Shown in pieces: positions 28,567-38,650 of a stretch of 64,000 nucleotides of DNA. The position numbers and the translations under genes were made by a program. This DNA is from Acidimicrobiales bacterium (GTDB lineage: Bacteria; Actinomycetota; Acidimicrobiia; Acidimicrobiales; CADCSY01), in contig JAUJNB010000001.1 of the NCBI GenBank assembly GCA_030446545.1, positions 148,550 to 212,549 on the forward strand. The letters are read 5' to 3'. Numbering within the stretch: the stretch's first letter is position 1; every line of letters starts with the position of its first letter. The notes beneath the pieces were generated by a model. The model was not told the origin of the DNA and made no database searches. It saw only the letters and a program-made list of their open reading frames with translations.

Positions 28567-29706
28567 ATGGAGATCGTGGAGTGGCTGGCGGTGCTGGGCG
28601 GGGCCACGCTGGCCCTGCTCGTGGTGGTCGACATCTTCCTCACCACGTTGCACCCCGACATCGACGGGATCGTGGCCTCCCAGTTGCAGCGAGCGGTATG
28701 GATGACCTTTCTGGCCGTCGAACGCCGCCGCCAGTGGGAGCGCCGGGTCATGGCCCTGGCCGGTCCGGTGATGATGGCCGCCACCTTCCTGGCCTGGATC
28801 ACCTTGTTCGTCGTGGGCTACGCCCTGGTGGTGTGGCCCTACCTGGACACCTCCTTCCGGGCCGAGCCCGATCTCGAACCCCTCGGGTTCACCGAAGCCC
28901 TGTACTTCGCGGGCAACACCGTCACCGTGCTCGGCCACGGCGACATCGCCCCCATCACCGCGACCTTCCAGTTCCTCACCGTGGCCGCCGCCCTGAGCGG
29001 CTTCGCCATGCTCACCGGCACCGTCGCCTACCTCATCGAGGTGCTGAGCAGCCTGCACGACCGGGTCCGCATGGCCCTGCGCATCCGGGCCGACGCCGCC
29101 GGCCAGCTCGACGGCGTCGTCATCCTCGCCGACTGGCTGGGCGACGAGGAGGTGGGCGACGTGCGCGAGCGGCTGGAAGCCTGGGCCGATCTGCTGCGCG
29201 ACGCCCAGGACGAGCTGCAGCGCTTCCCCATGGTGGCGCTGTGCATCCGCTCGATCGACGTCGAGCAAGACCCCGAGCCGGCCGCTCGGGCCGCCGCCGA
29301 CGTGGCCATGGCGGCCCGCCTCCTCGCCGCTGACGAGGGCTACCGGCGCCTCCGCCCGGCCGCCCGCGCCCTCGACCTGGCCGTCACCCGATTCATGGTG
29401 GTCACCGGCAGCCAGTACCTGCGTCGGGGCGTGGTGGCCCGCCTGCGGGCGGGTGAGGCGGAGGCCGAGGACGAGGAGAAGGTCGACGACATGCGCCGGC
29501 GCCTGCAGGAGCACTTCGGGTGCCTCAACGGTCCGGCGGGCGAGGAGCTTGACCACGCCCGGGCCCTGGCCTGTCGCTCACGCCTGTACCTGGGCGCCTT
29601 CCACGGTCTCACCTCCTCGGAGATCCCCGAGGCCGACGACGAGGCGGAGCCGCCCGGGGTGACAGCGGCGGCCGAGGTGGCCAGTGCCCCCGGCGCCCCC
29701 TCGTAG
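28567..29706 (+). CDS. two-helix potassium channel-like protein with variant filter
   Basis: 379 residues. Three or four helices in the first 160 residues surround a pore loop reading GNTVTVLGHGDIAP (residues about 117-129), in the position of the K+ channel filter TVGYGD. The Tyr is replaced by His. The long C-terminal part (about 200 residues) is cytoplasmic, helical and acidic at the end, with no RCK domain I can recognise. Whether it conducts K+ is uncertain. The frame is intact and codon use is like its neighbours. Confidence 0.7.
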   Translation: MEIVEWLAVLGGATLALLVVVDIFLTTLHPDIDGIVASQLQRAVWMTFLAVERRRQWERRVMALAGPVMMAATFLAWITLFVVGYALVVWPYLDTSFRAEPDLEPLGFTEALYFAGNTVTVLGHGDIAPITATFQFLTVAAALSGFAMLTGTVAYLIEVLSSLHDRVRMALRIRADAAGQLDGVVILADWLGDEEVGDVRERLEAWADLLRDAQDELQRFPMVALCIRSIDVEQDPEPAARAAADVAMAARLLAADEGYRRLRPAARALDLAVTRFMVVTGSQYLRRGVVARLRAGEAEAEDEEKVDDMRRRLQEHFGCLNGPAGEELDHARALACRSRLYLGAFHGLTSSEIPEADDEAEPPGVTAAAEVASAPGAPS

Positions 29707-29730
29707 AGAGGCCCCGCCGACAAGCGAGGC

Positions 29731-29786
29731 CGTGGCTGGTGCGGCCCCGCCGGCGAGGCCGGCGAGAGCGCGAGCGCAGGGCCACG
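29731..29786. repeat. intergenic palindromic repeat, copy E (core hairpin)
   Basis: Between the convergent channel and ilvD genes. The core CGCCGGC-GAG-GCCGGCG at 29748-29764 has the same arms as copies A and B, with a changed loop. CGTGGC at 29731-29736 pairs with GCCACG at 29781-29786, and TGCG with CGCA, so the flanks also form an outer stem. Sequence outside the core does not align well with the other copies. Confidence 0.5.
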
Positions 29787-29811
29787 CCCGATCGGCCCGG
29801 GCTCCAGCCTC

Positions 29812-31506
29812 CTAGGCCTCGGTGATGGCGCCCCGCTCCGCCCCCGAAGCCAACCGAGCGTACTTGGCCAACACGCCTGAGGTGTAGCGGGGCGCCGGCA
29901 GCTTCCACTCGGTGCGCCGGCGGGCCAGCTCGGGGGCGGCCACGTCGAGGTCGACGGTGTGGGCCTCGGTGTCGATCACGATGCGGTCGCCGTCGCGCAC
30001 AAAGGCGATGGGGCCGCCGTCGACCGCCTCGGGAGCGATGTGGCCGACGCAGAACCCGTGGGTGCCACCCGAGAAGCGCCCGTCGGTGACCAGGGCGCAG
30101 TCGCCACCCCGGCCCGCCCCTTTCATGGCCCCGGTGACGGCCAGCATCTCCCGCATGCCCGGCCCGCCCTTGGGACCCTCGTAGCGGATCACCACCACTT
30201 CACCGGGCCGGACGGCCCCGGCCAGGATCGCCTCCATGGCGCCGTCCTCGCCGTCGAAGACCCGGGCCGGACCGTCGAAGTGGGTGAAGTCGATGCCGGC
30301 CACTTTGACCACGCCGCCCTTGGGGGCCAGCGACCCGGTGAGCACGGCGATGCCGCCGCGGGCGTGGACGGGGTCGGACAGCGGGTGGATCACGGCGCCG
30401 TCGGGGGCCGACGGACGGAGGTCGGCCAGGTTCTCGGCCATGGTCCGACCGGTGACGGTGAGGCAGTCACCGTGCAGCAGGCCGGCCTCCAGCAACTCGG
30501 CCAGCACGACGGGAACCCCGCCGATGCGGTCGATGTCGGCCATGTGGTAGCGGCCCTGGGGCCGGACGTCGGCGATGTGGGGCACTTTGGCCGCCACCGC
30601 GTTGAAGTCACCCAGGGCCAGCTCGACGCGGGCCTCGGCCGCGATGGCCAGCAGGTGCAACACGGCGTTGGTGGAACCGCCCAGGGCCATGACCACGGCG
30701 ATGGCGTTCTCGAAGGCCTCCTTGGTCATGATCTGGCGGGGGCGGATCCCCGCCCGCAGGAGCCCCACCACCGCTTCGCCACTGGCCCGGGCGATGGTGT
30801 CGCGACGGGGGTCGGGGGCCGGCACGCTGGCGCTGCCGGGCAGCGACATGCCGAGGGCCTCGGCCACCGCGGCCATGGTGTTGGCCGTGAACATCCCGGC
30901 GCAGGCGCCTTCACTCGGACAGGCGGCCCGTTCGATCTCGCCCAGCTCATCTTCGGTCATGGTGCCGGCGGCACAGGCGCCCACCGCCTCGAACACGCTC
31001 ACGATGTCGAGGGACCTGTCGTCGTGGCGGCCGGGCAGGATGGACCCGCCGTAGACGAAAACCGAGGGGACGTTCACCCGGGCGGCGGCCATGAGCATGC
31101 CGGGCAGGCTCTTGTCGCAGCCGGCGAAGGTCACCAGGGCGTCGAAGCGCTCGGCGTGCATCATGGTCTCCACCGAGTCGGCGATCACCTCCCGGCTCAC
31201 GAGGGAGGCGTGCATGCCCTCGTGTCCCATGGAGATGCCGTCGGACACGGCGATGGTGGTGAACTCGAGGGGAAAGGCGCCCGCCGCCCGCACCCCCTCC
31301 TTGGCCGCACCGGCCAGGCGGGCGAGAGGCATGTTGCACGGCGTGACCTCGTTCCACGACGAGCACACCCCGACCTGGCCCTTGCCCCAGTCGTCGTCGC
31401 CCATGCCCACCGCCCGCAACATGGCCCTGGCCGGCGCCCGTTTCAGGCCGTCGGTGACCTCGTGGCTACGGGGCTTCATGTCGGGCGGCTGCGGGTCGGA
31501 GGCCAT
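29812..31506 (-). CDS. ilvD: IlvD, dihydroxy-acid dehydratase
   Basis: 564-residue Fe-S enzyme that makes the 2-oxo acid precursors of valine and isoleucine. Cluster and active-site segments are [54 protein letters not shown] and [15 protein letters not shown]. The ATG at 31506 begins [20 protein letters not shown] as in other IlvD. An upstream open extension is not coding. It is a likely client of the Suf system encoded nearby. Confidence 0.97.
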   Translation of the reverse strand: MASDPQPPDMKPRSHEVTDGLKRAPARAMLRAVGMGDDDWGKGQVGVCSSWNEVTPCNMPLARLAGAAKEGVRAAGAFPLEFTTIAVSDGISMGHEGMHASLVSREVIADSVETMMHAERFDALVTFAGCDKSLPGMLMAAARVNVPSVFVYGGSILPGRHDDRSLDIVSVFEAVGACAAGTMTEDELGEIERAACPSEGACAGMFTANTMAAVAEALGMSLPGSASVPAPDPRRDTIARASGEAVVGLLRAGIRPRQIMTKEAFENAIAVVMALGGSTNAVLHLLAIAAEARVELALGDFNAVAAKVPHIADVRPQGRYHMADIDRIGGVPVVLAELLEAGLLHGDCLTVTGRTMAENLADLRPSAPDGAVIHPLSDPVHARGGIAVLTGSLAPKGGVVKVAGIDFTHFDGPARVFDGEDGAMEAILAGAVRPGEVVVIRYEGPKGGPGMREMLAVTGAMKGAGRGGDCALVTDGRFSGGTHGFCVGHIAPEAVDGGPIAFVRDGDRIVIDTEAHTVDLDVAAPELARRRTEWKLPAPRYTSGVLAKYARLASGAERGAITEA

Positions 31507-31570
31507 GGGGCCGAGGGTAGCCAGGCCCGACCGCCACGTGACCGCCGTTTCGGGACCTAGCGTCGGGCCG

Positions 31571-32557
31571 ATGCGCGCTGTCGTCCGGGCCACCGGCTTG
31601 GTGAAGCACTGGGGCGCCACCACCGCCCTGGCCGGCGCCACCTTCGAGGTGGGCTCCGGCGTCACGGGGTTGTTGGGCGCCAACGGGGCCGGCAAGACCA
31701 CCCTGCTCGGCCTGGTCCTCGGGCTTCATCCGCCCGATGCGGGCAGCATCGAGGTGCTCGGCCTCGACCCCACCGCCGCCGGTCCCCAGGTCCGGGAGCG
31801 CATCGGCTACGTCCCCGAGCACGAGGCCCTGGCCCCCGACGTGCGGGCCCACGACCTGGTCCGCCACCTGGCCGAGGTGCACGGCCTGCCCTCCCGGGAA
31901 GCGACGGCCCGGGCCAGTGACGCCCTGTGGCTGGTGGGCCTGGGCGAGGAGCGTCTCCGCCCGGTGGGCACCATGTCCACCGGGCAGCGCCAGCGGGTGA
32001 AGCTGGCCGTGGCCCTGGCCCACGACCCCGCCCTGCTCCTGTTGGACGAGCCCACCAACGGCCTCGATCCCATGCAGCGGGAGGACATGCTCGACCTCAT
32101 CCGACGCATCGGCTCCGAGCTCGGGATCGACGTGGTGCTGTCGTCGCACCTGCTCGAGGAGGTGGAGCGCACCTGCGACGCCACCGTCATCCTGGCCGAG
32201 GGACGAGTGGTGGCCAGCGGCACCTTGGAGGTTCTGCGCTCCGGGGGCTCGGGCCTGGTGGTCGACGTCGACGGTCGGGCCGAGCTCCTCGCCGGCCGCC
32301 TGCGGGCCGGGGGCCTCGACGTCCACGTCGACGGGCTGCGACTGGTCGTCGACGGTCCGGCCGACGTCGGGGCCGACGCCGTGCGGGACGCAGCCGCCGC
32401 CCACCGGGTGGGACTGCGCCGGGTGCAGGCCCGCACCGCCACCCTGGAGGACGTCTTCCTGTCCGCCGACCAAGGTCCGCCGACTCCCGTTCTTGCGTCG
32501 CAGACCGGCAACAGGTGCCGCCTGCAGACGCAAGAACGGGTGAGGGGGTGGGCCGGC
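31571..32557 (+). CDS. ABC transporter ATP-binding protein, in frame with the next gene
   Basis: ATPase of a four-gene exporter operon. Walker A is [14 protein letters not shown], the signature region [15 protein letters not shown], Walker [13 protein letters not shown] and the switch [11 protein letters not shown]-terminal domain ends with the family's [10 protein letters not shown] near 32460. No stop codon follows: the frame runs through a 55-base palindrome (32486-32540) straight into the permease. The end given here is just before the likely GTG of the permease. Either the two are fused or a stop was lost when the palindrome arrived. Confidence 0.85.
32486..32540. repeat. 55-base inverted repeat inside the ABC operon
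   Basis: CCCGTTCTTGCGTC at 32486-32499 is exactly complementary to GACGCAAGAACGGG at 32527-32540. Three more pairs (CAG with CTG) form inside after a small internal loop. It adds about 18 codons without a stop between ATPase and permease. It may be a miniature inserted element or a transcript-processing hairpin. Confidence 0.7.
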
Positions 32558-33420
32558 GTGAGTGACGCCCGCATCCTCGACCGGGGCTACCGCCGCTACG
32601 ACGGACCCCGCCTCGGGGTACGGGGCGCCGTGCGCAGCCTGGCCTGGCACAGCGCCCTGCGGGCCTTGGGCCTGCGCCGCACGTTCTGGGCCAAGCTCCT
32701 GCCGCTGGCTTCGGTGGGCATCGCCTACGTGCCGGCACTGGTGTTCGTGGGCGTGGCCGCCCTGTTGCCCGCCGCCCTCACCGAAGGGGGCGGCCTGCTG
32801 CCCGACTACGCCGACTACTACGGCTTCATCAGCGCCGCCATCGTGCTGTTCGTGGCGCTCGTGGGCCCCGAGGTGCTCTGCCCCGACCGTCGTCACCGGA
32901 TGCTGGGGCTCTACCTGGCTTCCCCCTCACCCGCGACAGCTACCTGGTGGCCAAGGTCCTGGCCGTGGTGCCGGTGTTGGCGCTGGTCACGCTGGGACCA
33001 CCGCTGCTGCTGCTCGTCGGCTTGACCTTCGCCGAGGCCGGCCCGGCCGACTTCGGGGAGTTCATCGGGGTGCTGGCCCGCATCGTCGCCGGTGGCCTGG
33101 TCGTCTCCGCCGCCTACACCGCCGTCTCGCTGGCCGCGGCCAGCCTCACCGAGCGCCGGGCGGTGGCCTCGGCCGGCGTCATCCTCGTGCTGCTCGTGTC
33201 GGGGGTGGCCACGTCGGCCCTGGTGGGCACCGGGTTCGACGAACGGCTCCTGCTCCTCAACCTGGCGGTGGTCCCCTTCGAGCTGGTGCAGCGCATCTAC
33301 GGCCGGGCCGGTCAGATCGACGTGTCCACCGTGGAGCTGGTGGTGGCCAACCTGGCCTGGACCGTGGGGGCGGCGTCGCTGCTGCGGTCGCGCTACCACC
33401 GCCTGCGGATCACCCGGTGA
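32558..33420 (+). CDS. ABC exporter permease (one frameshift)
   Basis: Membrane subunit, about 287 residues after repair, with about six helices. The probable GTG at 32558 opens MSDARILDRGYRRYDGPRLG, a start seen in actinobacterial ABC-2 permeases. GAGGGGG lies nine bases before it. Near 32928 a run of five C must be six, joining LYLASP to LTRDSYLVAKVLAVV. It ends at the TGA directly before the second long inverted repeat. Confidence 0.8.
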
Positions 33421-33510
33421 GGGCCCGAAGCGAAACTACCTGGGCGTTTCCAGGGCGGTTGACCTGCGCGTTCGTCACTCCAATGGCCCAGGTAGTTTCG
33501 CTCCGGGTCC
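33421..33510. repeat. 90-base inverted repeat between two ABC genes
   Basis: AGCGAAACTACCTGGGC at 33429-33445 pairs perfectly with GCCCAGGTAGTTTCGCT at 33486-33502. Outside it GGGCCCG (33421-33427) and CGGGTCC (33504-33510) continue the stem past one mismatch. The loop is 40 bases. It fills nearly the whole gap between the permease stop and the next ATPase start. Confidence 0.8.
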
Positions 33511-33523
33511 TGAGGCGGTCCCG

Positions 33524-34450
33524 GTGATCGAGGTCAGCCACATCTCCAAGTGGTTCGGTGACGTGGTGGCCGTGTCCGACGTCAGCTTCGCGGTCGGGCC
33601 CGGGGTCACGGCCCTGCTCGGCCCCAACGGTGCCGGCAAGTCCACCGTGCTCCGGCTGCTCTGCGGCCTCACCCGACCGTCGCAGGGCACGGTCCGGGTC
33701 TTCGGTGCCGATCCCCGGCACGACCCGGCGCGGTTCCGGCGCCTGGGCCTGGTCCCCCAGCAAGAGGCCCTGTTCGAGGGCATCCGGGCCCGGGACTTCG
33801 TCACCCTGGCGGCCGAGCTCCACGGCCTGGAGGGGGCCGGGGCCGCCGCCGCCCGGGCCCTGCGCGAGGTCGATCTCGACCCCGACGACAGCCGGTCGCT
33901 CGCCACCTACTCCAAGGGCATGCGCCAGCGGGTGAAGGTGGCCCAGGCCCTGGTGCACGACCCCGAGCTGCTCGTGCTGGATGAGCCCCTCGACGGCCTG
34001 GACCCCCGCCAGCGCCTCCATCTCATCGCCCTGTTCCGGCGCCTGGGCAAGGAGGGTCGCGGCGTGTTGGTGTCCAGCCACGTGCTCGACGAGGTGGAGC
34101 GCTTCGGTTCCCGGGTGCTGGTCATGGCCCAGGGACGCCTGGCCGCCGAGGGCGACTTCCACGCCATCCGGGAGCTCATGGACAACCGCCCCCACCGCTT
34201 GCGGGTGCGCACCGACCGGCCCCATGCGCTCGGGTCGGCCTTGCTGGCGTCGGCCACCGTGGTGGGCGTGTGGGTGGCCGCCCCCGATGAAGTGGTGGTC
34301 GACACCCTCGACGTGGCCGGCTTCCGGCTGGCGGTGGCCCCGGCGGCGTGCGCGGCCGGAGCCCGACTGCTGGAGCTGGTGCCCCTCGACGACGACCTCG
34401 AGAGCGTCTTTCGCTACCTGGTGGGCGCTGGATCCCGAAACGGCCGATGA
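33524..34450 (+). CDS. ABC transporter ATP-binding protein
   Basis: 308-residue ATPase, second in the operon. Walker A is LGPNGAGKSTVLRL, the signature region YSKGMRQRVKVAQAL, Walker B LLVLDEPLDGLD and the switch SSHVLDEVE. The C-terminal domain is like that of the first ATPase, so the two may form a heterodimer. The GTG at 33524 begins MIEVSHISKWFG, the usual start of such proteins. Confidence 0.9.
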   Translation: MIEVSHISKWFGDVVAVSDVSFAVGPGVTALLGPNGAGKSTVLRLLCGLTRPSQGTVRVFGADPRHDPARFRRLGLVPQQEALFEGIRARDFVTLAAELHGLEGAGAAAARALREVDLDPDDSRSLATYSKGMRQRVKVAQALVHDPELLVLDEPLDGLDPRQRLHLIALFRRLGKEGRGVLVSSHVLDEVERFGSRVLVMAQGRLAAEGDFHAIRELMDNRPHRLRVRTDRPHALGSALLASATVVGVWVAAPDEVVVDTLDVAGFRLAVAPAACAAGARLLELVPLDDDLESVFRYLVGAGSRNGR

Positions 34451-34471
34451 GCCCTGACCGGCGAGCTTGAC

Positions 34472-35176
34472 GTGACCACCCTGTACCGCACCTTTCTCGC
34501 TACGCAGGTCACCAAGGGGCGGCTGGCCGGCCTGGGTGCCCTCGGGGCGCTGGCCGTGCTGCTGGGCGTGGCCGTGGGGGCCGGCGACCGCACCGATCCG
34601 GTCACCGGGGGCATCGGCCTGGTCAGCTCCTACGGCCTGGCCCTGTTCGTGCCGGTGACCACCCTGGTGTTCGCCTCGGCGGTGCTGGGCGAGCCCAACG
34701 AGGACGGGACACTGGTCTACCTGTGGCTGCGGCCCGTGGCCCGCTGGCGCCTGGTGGCGGTGGCCGTGGCCGCCGCCCTCACCGTCGCCCTGCCCTTGGT
34801 GGTGCTGCCCATGACCCTGGCCGCGGCGGCCACCGGCGCCGGCGCCGGCCTGGTGGTGGCCACCCTGGTGGCGACCAGTTTGGCCACGCTGGCCTACGCC
34901 GGCGTCTTCACCTGGTTGGGCCTGCGGGCCCGGCGGGCCCTGCTGTGGGGGCTGGCCTACATCCTGGTGTGGGAAGGCTTCGTCGCCCGGGCCGGCGGGA
35001 CGGCCTCGCTCCTGGCCATCAGGGCCCACGCCCGCTCGCTGCTGGCCCGCCTGGCCGACGGGCCCCCCGACCTGGTGGAGGTCTCGCTGGCCACCTCGAT
35101 TGCGGTGCCCCTCGCCGCTGCCACCGTGGCCCTCGCCCTCACCGTCCGGCGCTTGTCACACCAAGACGTTCAGTGA
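34472..35176 (+). CDS. ABC exporter permease
   Basis: 234-residue membrane protein with six helices, the last gene of the exporter operon. It begins MTTLYRTFLATQVTKGRLAG and has the segment EPNEDGTLVYLWLRPVARWR, similar to the cytoplasmic loop of ABC-2 permeases. The GTG start is 21 bases after the ATPase stop. It is followed by a large repeat and then by the convergent copA. Confidence 0.8.
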   Translation: MTTLYRTFLATQVTKGRLAGLGALGALAVLLGVAVGAGDRTDPVTGGIGLVSSYGLALFVPVTTLVFASAVLGEPNEDGTLVYLWLRPVARWRLVAVAVAAALTVALPLVVLPMTLAAAATGAGAGLVVATLVATSLATLAYAGVFTWLGLRARRALLWGLAYILVWEGFVARAGGTASLLAIRAHARSLLARLADGPPDLVEVSLATSIAVPLAAATVALALTVRRLSHQDVQ

Positions 35177-35181
35177 CCTCT

Positions 35182-35387
35182 TCGGCCTCACTCGTTCGCT
35201 TCGCTCACTCCGTTCACCCGAGCTGATCGTGCTCCGGACGCCGGCAGAGCCGGCGACCGGAGCGCTGACCACTCATTTGGCGAGCTGCGCTCGCCTGGGC
35301 CACCAGCCAGAGGCGGCCGCCTTCGGCGGCGAGTGTGGCCAGCGGCCACTCCCCCTTCGGCCGGTGCCCGGAGCACGGTCAGCTCGC
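35182..35387. repeat. intergenic palindromic repeat, copy B
   Basis: Between the convergent ABC permease and copA. Hairpin one at 35231-35263 is GCTCCGG-A-CGCCGGC, loop AGA, GCCGGCG-A-CCGGAGC: same plan as copy A, with four outer pairs different but still paired. Hairpin two is GGCGAGC-TGC-GCTCGCC. Hairpin three is GCCGCC-TTC-GGCGGC. CGAGCTGATCGTGCTCCGG (35219-35237) is also complementary, bar one wobble, to 35369-35387, so the left arm of hairpin one has a second possible partner. Confidence 0.75.
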
Positions 35388-37703
35388 CCCCGAACCTCCG
35401 GTTCGGGGGCGATGTCCGGAACGGAAGGTGGCCAATCGCAGGGAATTGGACACTACGAAGACGCTGGAGAAGGCCATGGCGGCGCCGGCGATGAGGGGAT
35501 CGAGGTAGCCCAGGGCGGCCAGGGGCAGGGCGGCCACGTTGTAGCCAAAGGCCCAGAACAGGTTGCCCTTGATGGTCCGCAGCGTCCGGCGGGACAGGCG
35601 GATGGCATCGCCCGCGGCCCGCAGATCGCCGGAGATGAGGGTGAGGTCGGATGCCTCGATGGCCACGTCGGTCCCCGTGCCGATGGCCAGGCCCAGGTCG
35701 GCCTGGGCCAGGGCGGGGGCGTCGTTCACGCCGTCGCCCACCATGGCCACCACCCGGCCCTCGCCCTGCAGCCGCCGCACCACGTCGGCCTTGTCGGCGG
35801 GCAGCACGTCGGCGATCACCTCCTCGATGCCGACCTGGGCCGCCACCGTCCGGGCGGTGGTCTGGTTGTCGCCGGTGAGCAGCACCGGGCGCAACCCGAG
35901 GGCCCGCAGGCGGCTGACGGCTTCGGCACTGGTGGGCTTCACCGTGTCGGCCACGGTGACGAGCACACGGACCTCGCCGTCCCACCCGGCCACCACCACC
36001 GTGCGCCCGTCCGCCTGCGCCTGCTCTCGGGCCCGCTCCAGCTCGGGACCCATGGTCATCCCCCGCCCGGCCAGCAGGGAGGGCCGACCGGCGACGACGG
36101 TATGGCCGTCGACCACGCCCTCGACGCCCAGGCCCTCCCGATTGGCGAAGGAGGCCACGGTGGGCAGAGTCTCCACCCGGCGGCGGGCGGCCTCGGCGAT
36201 GGCCCGGGCGATGGGGTGCTCCGAGGCGTCCTCCAGGGCGCCCACCAGACGCAGGGCGACGTCGGCGTCGGCCCCGGGCGGGACGACCACGTCGACCACC
36301 GCCATGGCACCGGTGGTGACGGTGCCGGTCTTGTCCAGCACGACGGTGTCGACCCGACGGGTGGACTCCAGCACTTCGGGGCCCTTGATGAGGATGCCGA
36401 GCTGGGCTCCCCGGCCCGTGCCCACCAACAGCGCCGTGGGCGTGGCCAGCCCGAGGGCGCAGGGGCAGGCGATGATGAGCACGGCCACCGCTGCGGTGAA
36501 GGCGTAGGACGTCGACTCGTTGGTCAGCCAGAAGCCGAGGGTGGCCACCGACAGCGCGATCACCACGGGAACGAACACGGCCGAGACCCGGTCGGCCAGG
36601 CGCTGCACCGGGGCCTTGCCCGTCTGGGCCTCGGTGACCAGACGCCCGATCTGGGCCAGGGCGGTGTCGGCCCCGACCCGGGTGGCCCGCACGACCAGGC
36701 GCCCGCCGGCGTTGACGGTGGCGCCAGCCACCTCGTCGCCGGGGCCCACCTCCACGGGAACGCTCTCACCGGTGAGCAGCGATCGGTCGACGGCGGACGA
36801 TCCCTCCTCCACCACGCCGTCGGTGGCGATCTTCTCCCCCGGGCGGACCACGAAGCGCATGCCCACGGCCAGGTCGCCCACGGGCAGTCGGCGCTCGGCC
36901 CCATCGGCACCGAGCACCGAGACCTCCTTGGCCCCGAGCTCGAGGAGCGCCTTGAGGGCGGCTCCGGAGCGACGCTTGGCCCGGGCCTCGAAGTAGCGCC
37001 CGGCCAGGATGAAGGTGACGACCGCAGCGGCCACCTCCAGGTAGATCTCGCCGATGCCGGCGCCGGGCTCGAGGGTGACGTTGAAGCTCATGCGCATGTC
37101 CACCGCACCGGCACCGAGGAAGAACAGGGCCACCACCGACCACACCCAGGCGACGATGGCGCCCAGCGAGATGAGCGTGTCCATGGTCGCGGTGCCGTGG
37201 CGGAGATTGGCCCAGGCCGCCTTGTGGAAGGGCCATCCGCCCCACACCACCACGGGGGTGGCCAGCTGCAGGACGAGCCACTGCCAGTAGTCGAACTGCA
37301 GCGCCGGGATCATGGAGATGGCCAGCACGGGCACGGTGAGAACGGCGGAGACGATGAGGCGCCGGCGCAGCGACGCGGTGGGGTCGGCCTCGGCGGGACT
37401 TTGCCCGTCGGGGGCGTCGCCGGTCGGTGCCGGTCGGGGCGGGACGGCCTGGTAGCCGGTCTCGGCCACCACCGCGGCCAGCCCCTCGATGTCGATGCGG
37501 GTGGGGTCGAAGTCGACCGAGGCCCGCTCGGTGGCGTAGTTGACGCTGGCCTCGACGCCGTCGACCTTGTTGAGGCGCTTCTCGATGCGCCGGGCGCACG
37601 AGGCACAGGTCATGCCCTCGATGGGCAGCTCGAGGTGCTCGGTGGCCGATGGGGCCTGCGTCCCGGTGGTGGTGGCCGTCGTCGCTTCGGTCTCGGTGGT
37701 CAT
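35379..37703 (-). CDS. copA: CopA, copper-exporting P-type ATPase
   Basis: 774-residue P1B-type ATPase that moves Cu(I) out of the cytoplasm. The N-terminal metal-binding domain has [10 protein letters not shown] (C33, C36). The membrane ion site is the CPC of [19 protein letters not shown]. The phosphorylation site is [10 protein letters not shown] and the hinge is [16 protein letters not shown]. Its start overlaps the periplasmic protein gene by four bases. The last ten residues ([10 protein letters not shown]) are encoded by the hairpin at 35384-35412, so the C-terminus seems to have been extended by the repeat. Confidence 0.95.
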   Translation of the reverse strand: MTTETEATTATTTGTQAPSATEHLELPIEGMTCASCARRIEKRLNKVDGVEASVNYATERASVDFDPTRIDIEGLAAVVAETGYQAVPPRPAPTGDAPDGQSPAEADPTASLRRRLIVSAVLTVPVLAISMIPALQFDYWQWLVLQLATPVVVWGGWPFHKAAWANLRHGTATMDTLISLGAIVAWVWSVVALFFLGAGAVDMRMSFNVTLEPGAGIGEIYLEVAAAVVTFILAGRYFEARAKRRSGAALKALLELGAKEVSVLGADGAERRLPVGDLAVGMRFVVRPGEKIATDGVVEEGSSAVDRSLLTGESVPVEVGPGDEVAGATVNAGGRLVVRATRVGADTALAQIGRLVTEAQTGKAPVQRLADRVSAVFVPVVIALSVATLGFWLTNESTSYAFTAAVAVLIIACPCALGLATPTALLVGTGRGAQLGILIKGPEVLESTRRVDTVVLDKTGTVTTGAMAVVDVVVPPGADADVALRLVGALEDASEHPIARAIAEAARRRVETLPTVASFANREGLGVEGVVDGHTVVAGRPSLLAGRGMTMGPELERAREQAQADGRTVVVAGWDGEVRVLVTVADTVKPTSAEAVSRLRALGLRPVLLTGDNQTTARTVAAQVGIEEVIADVLPADKADVVRRLQGEGRVVAMVGDGVNDAPALAQADLGLAIGTGTDVAIEASDLTLISGDLRAAGDAIRLSRRTLRTIKGNLFWAFGYNVAALPLAALGYLDPLIAGAAMAFSSVFVVSNSLRLATFRSGHRPRTGGSGAS
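35384..35412. terminator. strong hairpin at the 3' end of copA
   Basis: TCGCCCCCGAACC at 35384-35396 pairs perfectly over 13 bases with GGTTCGGGGGCGA at 35400-35412 around the loop TCC. It lies in the last codons of copA and next to repeat copy B. It has terminator-like strength but no T-tract on either strand. Confidence 0.55.
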
Positions 37704-38650
37704 CGGGGCACCTCCACGGTGAGGGCCACGGTGCGGACCGTCCCCTCGTGGGCGAACTGCAGGAACAACCGGTAGGCGCCGGCCGACGGGAAGGTGCCGG
37801 CGAAGGCGATCTCCCCCGGGTCGCCGGCCGGGTCGTCGGTGGGGTGCAGGTGCAGGTAGGCCAAGTCGCCCTGGCGCAGACCCACCAGATGGCCCCGGGC
37901 CCCGAGGTAGGGCTCGAGATCACCCACCGCAACGCCGTCGCGGGTCACGCTGAAGCGCAGGTCGAGCTCCTGGCCGGCCGCGGGCGACGGTGAGTCGAGG
38001 GTCACCTCGTAGCCGTCGACCACCGCCTCGGTCGACGGCGCCGGCAGCGGCTCGGGGGTGAAGTTCCCGGGGGCGAACAGATCGGTGCCGAGCGTGTGGG
38101 GACGCCCGTCGACGGTGACGTCGGCATAGGCGCGGTAGGCACCGGCGCCAGGCAGGGTCAGGGGCGTGGACCAGGTGCCGTCGGCCGCCATCTCGGGGTG
38201 GAGGTGTTGGAAGCCCGACAGGTCCCGACCCACGACGATGAGGTGGAGGGCGACCCCACCCTGTTCGGGGTCGAACGTGGTCACCGGCTGCTGGTCGGCG
38301 CCGAGCACCCGGAACCGCAGCTCGGCCTGCTCGCCGGCGGGCCGGACCGTGTCCTCGACCACCAAGCGAAGCTCACCGTCGGCCACCGCCAATCCGCCCA
38401 CGGTCGGGGCGGCGTGGCCGCCGCCGGCGGTCGCCTCGTGGCCACCGTCGGCCGACGCGGCGGGGGCCATACCGGTGTCGCCGCTCGCCTGGTGGCCGGG
38501 CTCGGTGTCACCCGACGCACCGTGGCCCATGGTCCCCGCCGGCGCAGGGCCTTCGTGCACCGGGCCCACGGCATTGCCCGCGGCCGTGGCCACGCCGAAC
38601 ACCAAAGCCAGCCCGCCGACGAAGACGCCCAAGCGCAGCGGGGCGTTCAC
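37700..38650 (-). CDS. periplasmic copper-operon protein, His-rich
   Basis: 316 residues. The N-terminal hydrophobic segment ([18 protein letters not shown]) is a signal peptide or anchor. A Gly/His/Met-rich stretch follows ([32 protein letters not shown]), able to bind copper. Two similar beta-sandwich-like regions follow, each with a His pair ([10 protein letters not shown] and [11 protein letters not shown]). It lies between copZ and copA with four-base overlaps on both sides. A role as an extracytoplasmic copper-binding or handover protein is inferred. Confidence 0.75.
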   Translation of the reverse strand: MNAPLRLGVFVGGLALVFGVATAAGNAVGPVHEGPAPAGTMGHGASGDTEPGHQASGDTGMAPAASADGGHEATAGGGHAAPTVGGLAVADGELRLVVEDTVRPAGEQAELRFRVLGADQQPVTTFDPEQGGVALHLIVVGRDLSGFQHLHPEMAADGTWSTPLTLPGAGAYRAYADVTVDGRPHTLGTDLFAPGNFTPEPLPAPSTEAVVDGYEVTLDSPSPAAGQELDLRFSVTRDGVAVGDLEPYLGARGHLVGLRQGDLAYLHLHPTDDPAGDPGEIAFAGTFPSAGAYRLFLQFAHEGTVRTVALTVEVPR

